NCBI GenBank assembly: GCA_029964075.1
Contig: CM057133.1
Coordinates: forward strand, 10,936,699 to 11,000,698
Direction of reading: 5' to 3'
DNA from: Patiria pectinifera
Lineage: Eukaryota > Echinodermata > Asteroidea > Valvatida > Asterinidae
Length of the DNA stretch: 64,000 bases
Shown here piece by piece: positions 40,701-52,700 of this stretch. The translations under genes and the position numbers were made by a program. Position 1 is the stretch's first letter. The number at the start of each line of letters is the position of its first letter. A model generated the notes under the pieces. The model was not told where the DNA came from. It worked only from the letters and a program-made list of their open reading frames with translations, and ran no database searches.

Positions 40701-43700
40701 CATGACATACATGTACTTCCAATTTTAAATCACAATTTTTTAAATATGAAAATGAATACTAAATTGATTCTTCTTTATCCACTGAACACAAAAAAAATAT
40801 TTTGGAACTTCTAAATAGCTTAAAAGAAAATTAATAAAATTTAGCTCACCTCCCTACGAATGGTTGAAATCTCAAAGGGATCGCCCATTTGATCACCGGC
40901 TGCAAAACAAAACAATAAATGTAATTAAAATGAACAAACAAACCTCTAATTCTGGTAATTAGACTGGCAACCTGTTCAAAGCAAGTCCTAATATATGCAG
41001 CAGGTGTTTTTAGGTACCTGACTCTAAAGATAATGTATCGTGATGTTTATATGCTTGAGGGCATTGTTCATATTTCATCCGTGTTCAGCTGAACAATGTC
41101 TCACCACTGTGCAGTTTGTTTTACATTGCCCCTAAACCTTGTAAATTCAATATTTATTAAGAAAACACCAGCGGCTTTTGAAGTGGACCCAGTTTTATAG
41201 CACTGCTGAACAGTTAGCAGAGAAGTTGCGCTATAAACTACCTGTATAGCAGAAAATTGTGCTAACCTTAAGCACTATTTCATGGCGTGGACGTGCTAAC
41301 GGTTGCGCACGAATGGAGATTTCTCTTGTTGCATCACTAATTTAAGCAACTTTTCCTCCGAGGTAAGCAGAAGGTTTTTTGAGCCCTGCTCTGTGAAATT
41401 AACCATTCTGGCATGCTGTCATTTTGAGAAAAAAAAAACAATAAAAAAGGCCATTTCCAAAGACGTGTCGAGTGATGCATTTTTGGAAATTTCAGTTACC
41501 GTAATTTTCGGAATATAAGCCGCGCGGCGTATAAGCCGCAGCACGCAAAAATCTGCAAATTAAGATTTGAAGTCGGCGTATAAGCCGCACCGGCGTATAA
41601 GCCGCACCGACCGCTGCGGTTTCAATTTTGTAAGGCCTCCAAATTCTGGTCAAAATGCTCTGAACCAGTTCTATTTACACTACAGAAGCTATTAAAAGGA
41701 CCACAAAAGTTATATCAAATCATTTACAATCGATACTTTTACAAACAAATATGGGAATTGATGAGAAATAAACACCGGGAACTGCTGTCGGCTGCCCCGT
41801 CATAGCCCGTCAGCCTGCGCCACGCACGCCGGTGAATGACAACATTTTCCCACAGCACGTGAAACCCACCGTGTGTTGTCTGACTGAAGCGCTACAAATC
41901 TTGCTTTGTGGCAACAGATGCTGATTTGTTTTGTCCTAAGAATAAACAGGTCCGTTTTTACCTCAAAACTTATCAAATTGTTGCGATTACTAACCAGTAG
42001 TTGCGATAAAAATTCAAGTTTCGATCGTAACTTTCTTCGGAAATAGTCAAAACGAAGCGGACATTTTAATAGACGATTCCATTAATTTTGTAAGGGGTGA
42101 TTTAGTCCCTCTTTTGAGTTTTACATCGTTTCTTGAATACATTTCAAGAAAACAAAATATATTGTGACGTTGAACAACTGATTATGTAATAAAAAAATGT
42201 TTCGAACGCCATAAAAATTTTAGTCGTCTTTTTTCTTTTTTTTTAACAGCGAAAATATTGGTAATTATTGTTCCCAAGAAAGAACACCCCTTTATTACCA
42301 CAAATAGTGTGGTCCGCTGGGGGGAAAGCATGCCTGCATATCGCTGCTGCACTGTACTAGTATCACGTACGGCTGGTCGCAAGTGTCGAAGACAGCTTTC
42401 ATCACCGTACTTTTTACCGCTCTGTACCTTTACGTGAGACGTGGTTTCGGTTTGTTAATGACTTTCTTAATTTATAATTCATTTCAGCAACACATCTCTT
42501 CTTGTACCAGTACATTAAATACACATGTGAATCTTATTTTTATTCTTCAAGTCTCAGCGTATAAGCCGCCCTGTGTATAAGCCGCAGTAAACATTTTCAT
42601 GGGCAAATTCAACGTATAAGCCGCGGCTTATATTCCGAAAATTACGGTAGTAGTTCATTCGTAATTTGGCGATGCAATTTGGCGATGAGTGCATGGAAGT
42701 GTTGACACAACGCACAAGCGCGCAAGGTGGCTATTATTCGTCGGTTCAGTGTGTGACATCGCGTAGCTGCAATTGGCTGAATGAGAATGTGTCCCAGACG
42801 CTGATTTCGGGTGCAATTCAAAACATGAATCAACTTTTGAATTAAACATGAGATCGTAGCATATTGTTTTCTCAGAATACACAGCATTTACTAAGCTAAA
42901 ACTTCGTCACGTTAGTTGTTAAGCACCCTTCTTTTGATTATGAACATTTTGCTACTTCAAATGAAAAAAAAATGCACAAATGACAAATGACCTACTCTAC
43001 CTTTCACAATGTAGCAAACAGTACTACCAGTGATAATGGATTAAATTGCAAGAATTATTATCTCACCTGCCTGCACGGCCTGTGCATTTTTCGTCTGGAA
43101 GGCCGGACCATTATCCAAGATAATCTGAAGAGTAGAAAATTAAACAGATTACATAAACACAACTAAGGCTGCAAAATCTAACAACAAGACAATAACACAA
43201 CAAAAAAATGATTGTCAGTATTCACTGTATAAATCCAAATAATATTTATACATTCTGTACTGCTTGTCACAACTTTTTGGGGGAAAAAGGGTTAACAGTG
43301 CTTTTCAATGGAGCCTGGAGAATTGCAGACAGTCAAAGCAAAAACAAACATGTTTGACTAGCTGCATTTAGCTGTGAACGGTTTCAGAACAATGACGTTT
43401 AATAGAAAGACAGCTGAAGAAAGATTCTCTCCCTCTGTGAACGGAATTGCCAACAGCCAAACAGCTAAATAAACAAACAGACACAACAGAGAAACGATCT
43501 TATGTGTCTGCGATGAAAAATTTTCATTCCTTTTATTCCGATTTTTATTTTATTCGGATCCCTTGATCAAGGAACTCTTAAGTTAAAATGATGCTACAAC
43601 AGTGAATTGGAAAACAAGTAGAAATCTATTAACAGAGAACTATACACAATTCATTCTCACATTATTTAAAAAGAAGAAGCAAATATCTTCTTTTTTTTTA

Positions 43701-46700
43701 ACAGTTGCAACTACTCAAGGGGCAAATTGAATGTTTCTGATTTCTCTGGCAATGTTACGGTGTTCATGGAGATTCTTTCTTTCCTTTTTGTCTCAACAAA
43801 AAGGCAGTGGATTTGGATAATGTTACAACAGATTCATTTCAATCTTCAACAATATATCCAGGGTAAGGACCGGTGTGTAGCCTAGGGGTTAGAGCGGCAC
43901 ACTTCCAGCCTAGTGAGACGGATTAAATTGAATTAAGCAGAAGGAACGCAATTCAAGCAGGAAAATTATGCCACAGACTGCAGGATAAACGGGCAAATTA
44001 CACTCCAGGAACACGATAAACAAGCTCGCGCCCCTGGGCCTGAATCGGTCTATCAATAGAGAGTTACATTTCGGATCACTGCACTGTCTACCGCAACAAC
44101 ACTGTATAATACCGCAGGTCGAGCGTACAACCTACACGGATGAAAAACAATGTAGGGGCACGTTGCCGGGCATCTTGTTTTGACGAAGCGAACAGCTTGT
44201 TTTTGACACATCTCATGTGTGAGAGGGTGTTTAAATTATCCGATAAGTGTTTTGACAGATTTTGTAATAACTTGACAAACAAAGTACGTATCTCACTTGC
44301 AGATGGCCTGCTCGACATTAGATTGACAAGTTTGCACGGTGGAAATGGCAGACGACGGAATGTTTGCTGTACCTTCGTGTAAAAGTTATCTTTTTCAAAG
44401 GCAGTATTCCTCTTCAGATGGCTTGACAGTGCAAAACAAATCTTTGATGAATTTTTCTAATTTCATCCAGTATATCTACATGTACTAATAGTGTACTAGG
44501 GAGCAGTAATCTACAGGACAGGCCAGAAAGAAAGTAACGTAAAACGAACGACATACAAGCAGACAAACAGTGCAGTTTGTAGTGATACTTACGGTATACT
44601 TGGGTCCCATTGCACGGATAGCATGCCCAGTCAGTGTTGCTATGGTAAACAGGTGAGGATTCACTTCATTCCCAGCCTAAAAATAACAACAAAAATGATT
44701 GAAACACTGGTCCCCCTCCTTCTCTGGCTGGCAAATTCAGCTCCACCATCACAGCAGTCAACAGCAATCAAGTGATTGTTTTGGAAAGTTAAGAATTTCC
44801 TTCTTAATTTCATATATTCTTTGACTGGACGCGACTGTTATGCCAGCTGTACCCACCAGTTACCTTTTTTGTTTGTTAATGGAATTTGACTAGTCAGTGT
44901 TTAAATGAATGTGATCTGACTGGTTTTTTTTACTAGTCTGAATACAAATGCACGGCAGGGGAAGTGGAAAAAACGTTCGACTGTCTGTGACTGATCAACA
45001 ATAGGTTTTTTAAATGAGGTTTGTTTTTGTGCTATGCACATTTTGGCGATGGACCATTAGTCGATTTCTCGAAACAGTGCGCAACTTACGCCATGCATAG
45101 GACTAACGCAACAAATTTATTGCGCAGATATTTTGTTGCAATAAACTTACGAAACTTGGTGCAGCTGCGCAACATTTTAAATAATCTAAACATATTGGAT
45201 GAGAACAATAACAGCATTAACAACTGCTGTTTGTGTATGATTTTGTACGGAATTGTGCGGCAACTCTAAACACTCGGTTACGATTAAAGGAGCAATACAT
45301 TTACTTCAAACACAAAGCTGCGAGTGCCTTGTATTAACCTAAAATGATTGCGCAAGTTACGCCATCAATCCATGGGGAATTAGAATTTTGTGAACGAGCC
45401 TTTAGTGTTTATTGAGAAAGTTCCAAGAGTTGATAGATGACAAACCTTTTCCTTCATTTCACAGAGGCAATCAGCCATTGCCATACGTCCTTCAGCGTCG
45501 GTATTACCGACGCGAATACGCTTACCAGCTCTGGAGGTAATGATCTCATCAGATACATAGCTCTCTGCCAAAAAAAGAAGAAGAAACAAACAATTTCAAA
45601 CTTCCAGGATTTCTATGTGTAATAAAAAAAAAGGTGGGGGAATGGAAATACAAAATTTCACAAAATAATATACCACGCGTTGATAACCTCCAAAATCCAT
45701 TTAATATGATTTTTATCACTCAATTTCAAATGCTGTTGATTAATGAAATTCGATGTTCAAAGTAGTGGGCGACATGTGAATTAACTGCCTTATTCCATGA
45801 CACATTTTGGTATCTGATTTCTTTTGAAGAAAGGGAAGTTTTTACATATTTGTTTTTTTCAGGGATTGAAGTTGTACATGTAGTCTGGTGGTGGATGTAC
45901 TAATGGTCTGGCTTCAGACTCACCCACTCCTACACTGTTGCGGACCATAGCCATGGTTCCAATCACTTTGATGTTCTTGGGTTTCAGGAGATCCAAGGTT
46001 TGGAAGAATCCCGCAACGGTCGCTGCTCCACATTTGTCTCTGAAAGAAACATCAATTCCAAAGTTGAGATAAAAACCAGTCAAAATCTTTACACAAACAC
46101 AATGACTATAATACTTAGGCATTACTTGAAGAGGTCTCACTCACAAAGTCTTAAACCTTAAGGTCTCCCATCCGCACATTGACAGCACTGCGTTTACAGT
46201 CCTTTTCAGAAAACAAAACCACAATATTGAGGCTGTGGGTTTGATCCCCCTTTAGTTAGGCTTGTGGTTTTTTTCTTGCAAGCCCTCTGGTGGGAAGTTC
46301 TAAATATACATTGGAAAAGGGCATAAAAAAAGGAGTAAATTAAGAAGTTTCTTAGCATCAACAATGATCATAACTTAACAAAAGTAATGTAGGCCTCAAC
46401 AACTTTTTAAAAAAATTGAATCTATCATGTTTACCTGTGCATCCCTGCCATGTGACCTCCAGCTTTAATATCAGCTCCACCTGTGTCATAGGTCACGCCC
46501 TGAAAGAGCAAAATATGAAAATTCACAAGCTTGCTTAGATGGGACTCGGACCATGATCTCCTGCTGACGCCTTATAACCACTTGATTTGGCTTGCCAGTT
46601 TAAGGCATATGGGATCATTTGCATTTATCTATATCCCTAAAAGCAAGCTACAGAATTATCAATAATAAGCTTACTTGGATTAAAGATCATACTGGCATTA

Positions 46701-49700
46701 AACACCAGTGAAATGATTCCATCTGGCTTGTTGTCATTTAGAAAGACATTAAGAAATGTAGGCGATTTCCAATGATTATCAATTGACTGAATTTTGGAAA
46801 TAAAAAGTTATACAGACAAAATCATGTCTCGTGATCAAAAGGTTGTGCATTCCCCCCCCCCTCCTTTTTTTGTCAAAAAGTGTAATATCCACTGAGCTGA
46901 AACTTCAACAGGTTTGGGTTTGGTTTTTGAATGGTGTTATTGTTGGAAAAAAATAATGAAAAGCAAATGATCCTATATGCCTTTAACTGGTACTAAAATT
47001 TACATCTTCCTCAAGATATTGTACGATGTTAACATGACACCATTAACCTTTGACCTTTCCATTCACCAACCTACCTTACCAACCAGCATCAATGTTTTCT
47101 TCACTTCGCCTGCTCCTGTATACTCCAGCTTGATGATACGTCCTTGATGACGCTGAACAAGCTTAGCGCAACGATTGACGGCCGAGAACAGGGGGTACGA
47201 CTGCATCAGAGTATTGTCATCAAAAATAACGCTCACCTGTAGAAAACCAAAGAATAAGATAATTTGAAACGGAAATCAAGTTTATAATGAACTGATGCAG
47301 TGATGTATTTAAGACTCAAGTCTTTAGTAATACAAATATTTCCTTACATTGCTCTGTGAGGAAAATTAATAGTACAAGATTAACGATAAGCCTTTTGTAA
47401 GAAGACTCTTGTAGATAGTTGTGCAGGAAATTTGCGGTATAAGTATACACACATTTACGGTGGCAATATGTTAAATGCCAATTACAAAGCCTGACATCTT
47501 ATAACTATTAAGAGGCTTACATCCAAGTAACTGATAATCATAACATTTTTAAGATCTGTATTCTGAGGTAAGGAACAAATACAAGTTTGAAGTGAGATCA
47601 TGTTATCTGTTTTGAGATTGTGTGTGGGTCTAGAACACATTCAAAAATAGGTTCTTCTCCTATTTAGCGTTATATAGAGTCACAGCAAGCTGGCACTTAT
47701 AGACATTTAGCTATAGGCAATTACCTTGATGCTTGGCGAGTCTTTGAACAGACCCGCTACATACTGGGCAACATTGGGTGCGGCCATACGCTCTGGGTCA
47801 GATCCACCGATATCACGGGCTACCAGCCTGTGGAAGTGAAATATACAATAAGAAAACTGTCACATATTGTTGATTCGGGACTAGAAAATAACAAATATGA
47901 CGTGTGAGCTGTGTTGCATCAGAGGACACACAGAGCACACTGTCTGAAACGTCGAGTTCTACACTCAACCAACCGGTCCTTTTCAGAACCACACTTCTTC
48001 CAAGAAGAGATTACTTTCCACATGGTGTTACCCTCAATATTTTTCTATTTTATCTCATCCCCCATGCAAAGCTTCAAGCCATAAAGATCTCAGATCATCA
48101 CAGATCATCACAGATCATCACCCGTCCATCACAAGTCCTCCAGTCCCTGGTCAACACACAAGCTATTCATATGAACTAAGACAAAAGCATTTCTTTGTTA
48201 TTTTTCATCCTTTTACTTGTGACTGGCCTTGTGAATTGAGTTGTGACCAGACATGTGATTGAGTTGTGATCAGACTTTTGACGTACTCGTGATCCATCAC
48301 AACTATCTCGACTACAAGACTGATTTTCTCAATCAAAACAAACAACTTAAAACCTTGCTAGCTACCTTCCACTCTCGATAGCCGTAGCTTGTTGTATCAG
48401 AGCATCTTTGCTTGCAGCATCCTCGCACCAAACTAGGAGTTTCTCCACCTTCTTGGCCTTAGAAGAAACATCTTGACGGATCTCAAAGGGCTATGGAGAA
48501 ATAAAACGACTATAAAAGCAAATTGCAAAGAAAACTGTGGGTATAGATTCTCTGTCAAACAACACAACCATCCTCCATAGCGCGAGGTCTTGATATTTTG
48601 AATATGAAAAATATTTGCAGATCTCTCTACATTTGAAAAGTTGAAAAGTTAGTAAAATATTAGTAATCCCTTTTTCAATGTCTCCATGTGATATAGACAT
48701 CTCAAATTTACTATGCTAGAAATTAAAAACAGTTTCTAAGTGTTTCTCAGGGATACTTTTGCATTTCTTAAGAGTATCTTTGAAGGCAAACAGCTTAATT
48801 CAAACATCTAAAAACACAGGTGTATGGGCCCCACACACAGGTATACATACCCCCTCAATGGCAAGAAAGGGAGAGTTGGCGGAGAACACTGGCAGAGATA
48901 TTTACACACATTGCAGACTACGTCTGATGCTCACGCTATGGCTATGTGTACATTCAGAATAAACTAAATGGGCCGTAATACGGCTTTGTATACTGTACAG
49001 ATGAAATAAGTGGGGCTTCCTTCGGGCTATGTCTCGCCCACTAGGATTTCAAAAGTTGTAAATGAGTGCCCACTCTCACCGTGAACATCTAACAAAAGAA
49101 AAACGGTACACTAACAACGAACACCCATTGTTACTTGGCATTTAATCCATTGATACTCGCTCAGTGTCTGGTTCGCGCATGGAGCCAATCCTCCAGTTGG
49201 TACCATTGTGGTCAATTTCTAAGAAAAACAACAACATTTTCTTGACTCTTACCACATACAAGACTTGCAATGCACCAAGGAGAGATACCAGATTGGTTTT
49301 AGGGAAAGTATCGTCAGGAGCGCAGACAAGGAGTGGATGCTTGCTGCCTGCTGCTATTGCACTAAAGAGAAAAAAAACGAACATATTATATCAAGTAAAA
49401 AAGTAAAAAAGTAAAAAAAAACAATTCTCAGAAGAATCATAAGACACTGGCAGAAATTACAGTTTTAGATATGGGAGGAAATCCCAGAACACAATGTTTT
49501 GAGGAAAACCCACAAAATCAGGTAGGGACTGAAAATCCAATCCACATATTGACCCAACCTGACTGCCCTGTATTGGCAAAAGCCAATATTACAATTTACA
49601 TATGATGCAAACTTCCACTTTGCAAGACATTTAAGCCAATGCTTCTGCTTATATGTATGTCAGCCGAACCCTGGCAAACTCAGTAGTTGAGTGGTTGAGA

Positions 49701-52700
49701 CCTCTGTACTAGTAGGCTGAGGGTCGGGGGTTCGAGTCCCACCAAAGCAAGCCTGTGATGTTTGTCTTTGAAGCTCTCCGACAACATTGATGGACAAGCT
49801 TATAAAAAATTGCGAACAACGATTCCATTCTTTACCGTTGGATACCGGCCCCAGCTGCATCTGCAAAGCGTCTGACATCATCGTAGTCCCTGTTGACGGG
49901 ACCAGTGGGTGAGAAGACCAACGCTTTGGGAGGGTTCAGCGGTAGAGCAATCAAGGACACGGTACAACCTAAAGAACTGTCAACCTGCAGAGAGAAAAGA
50001 GTTGATCACTGAAAATCTGAGAAGCACTGCTGGAAACTCTGGATTGGACCAGTGGGTGAAAAGACCAAAGCTTTGGGAGGGTTCAGCAGAGCAATCAAGG
50101 ACACTGTACAACCTAAAGAACTGCCAACCTGCAGAGAAAAAGAGAGAGTTGGTCACTGGTGGAAACTCTGGGGATTTCCACTTATTTTTCCCCTCGGAAA
50201 CAGACGTACTCACAAAAGGAACCCAAACTCCCAAGGTATTTTTGCCAGGATGAGACAGTCTCTGCAACTAATAGAGATCAGAGCTCGAGTTCAGTTTTGT
50301 ACCTTTTGTTGAGCCAAGAGCACCGTCTTGTATAGCTCCAGACATCCGGTCAATTTCTCAAGACTGCTTGCAACCAGAACGATGCTGTCGCTGTTTGCAT
50401 CTTTGCAGTCTGAGGTTGCTACCACCTCGCATGGAAGTCTGCAAAAAAAACACAGATTCCGACTTTTTAAAAACTTTTATTCGGTTGATTGTGCTGCCAC
50501 CAGTGTTTCATTTTTTGTTTTTATTCAAGGCTCAGAAGAATTCACTTCAAAAAGTCGGAGATTTCCTTCAGGGTCAACCAATCGCGAAAAAAAAACCCAA
50601 TCACTGAATCAATCGACCTTAATTTGGGTGAACAATAAAACAAAAATATATATGCTAGGCCTAGGGTCTATAATAAGTACTAACGTTAGGCCAAAAAAAA
50701 GTAGTTCTGCTTCCGACTACATGGCATTTGAAAATAGGGTAGGTAGGTAGGGAATTTTTCGTTTTTGCATATTTATTTTGTGTACGATCATATTGAGGGG
50801 TCTGTGTGTAGTCAAGGGTAAAAGGTTTTCTTTTCTCATTTTTCCAATAAAAAAAAAGGGTAGGGGCTGTTACTGTTAGAATAGGGTAGGTAGGGAAACC
50901 GGAAGCAGAAATATATATTTTTTTGGCCTTAGCGGCTTCACCATCGAAAACTTCAAAAAATTATTGAGAAAAGAACATGATTTTAACCTATCTAGTAAAA
51001 GGTCCAAAGCATTTCAAACGCGACAGCCTAACTTTAGTGAGTGTAAGAATTAAACAATTTACATTGATTTTTGCTATTCCACAGCTAATTTTGGAATGAT
51101 CAGTGATGATATCAACTGTGTACTATTAAAATCAATATTCCTGATCAGCTGATAGCGATGTTATTAACTGTAGTCATTTGTCAGGTGATCTAGGTAGGGA
51201 TGTTGAAATTTACACGAAAATTTCATCATCTGACGGAAATGACGAAAATTGACATATAACCAAATTGCCACCAATTAATTGTTCACACCCCCACGATTAC
51301 GCCGCAGAGCTGGATTCTATCTAGTCAAAAGAGCAATTTTTGGCAGCTTCTGGACATCTTTTCTTTTCGTGACATACTATGATACATACAGATTACAGGG
51401 ACTTGTAACTTGTCTAGCCTAAACAAAGCACTTCCCAGACTACTTCTGAAATCAGAAGGCTTCTCTCCGTCAGCTGACGGAAGGAAGCCTTCTGATTTCA
51501 GAAGTATTCCCAGACTAGTTCCCAGTCCTCCGTTATTACAAAACTTCCCATAGTACTTTAGTAGGCAGGAAAAAAGCAACAATAACAGGTTTAATTTGAT
51601 TCAAATTACCGTAGTTATACGAGTACAGAAGCACAGAACATTTTCTTTCCTCTTTATATGAATTATTTCCCTTTTAACCGCTATACATTTCTTTTAACAT
51701 AATTATGTCGTGCAATGTTTGTTAAGATTGTGCAAAATTCATAAATTTCGCACGTGATATTCCCACGCAATCTTAAGAATGAGCGCTCATTCTTAATAAT
51801 GCGTGCTCATTCTTAAGAATGTGCGCTCATTCTTAAGAATGCGCGCGCATTCTTAAGATTGCGTGATTTTCAAGAAAGCGCACAACAGAACATAGCTCTA
51901 CTGAGTGGAGCGTTGAATTACGGGTACCCCTCCATACAAACGCTCCACCGATTTGCCATACTTTGGTAGCACTTACACGGTCGTCATGACGGTTTGCATT
52001 TTGTGCATGCCCTCATGAGAAAAGCCCAAAAACTGATAAAGAAAATACAAATGAGGAAGACAGTAACCCTGGATAGATCCACACATTCATGACATTCCAT
52101 AAGACCCCTCAAATTGTTTCAAACAACCGGTAATTTTGAAAAAAGAACAAAATAGTCTGAACTTACCGCTCACAATTAAATGTGTTTGCCGAGTTGCACA
52201 GTCTATTTCACTGACATGACTGATGCATAATTCATTGCGCGCGTGTGTGACGTCACTATTGAAGAAAAACAAGTCGCGCTTAATCAACGACTGTTTTATG
52301 TACTGATATGTGCCCCACACCAAAAACCCACAGTCAGACGGCGCGGGGCACATATGACTACATGAAACAGCTATTGAGTAAGCGCAACTTGTTTTTCTTC
52401 AATAGTGACGTCACACAAGCGCGCAATGAATTATGCATCAGTCATGTCAGTGAAATAGACTGTGCAACTCGGCAGACACATTTAATTGTGAGCGGTAAGT
52501 TCAGACTATTTTGTTCTTTTTTCAAAATTACTGGTTGTTTGAAACCATTTGAGGGGTCTTATGGAATGTCATGAATGTGTGGATCTATCCAGGGTTACTG
52601 TCTTCCTCATTTGTATTTTTTTTATCAGTTTTTTGGGGGCCTTGTCCTCGCGAGGGCATGCACAAAATCCAAACCGTCATGACGACCGTGTAAGTGCTAC

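Noticed and set aside
49668..49740. Functional tRNA gene
   Set aside because: A and B boxes are present, but I could not pair a proper acceptor stem and the sequence runs on into a SINE-like tail.
51765..51866. CRISPR array
   Set aside because: Units are contiguous 20 bp palindromes without spacers, and the genome is eukaryotic.
52087..52574. Two 88-codon frames, one on each strand
   Set aside because: They are mirror copies from the two arms of the foldback element, and their similarity is explained by the inverted repeat rather than by coding constraint.
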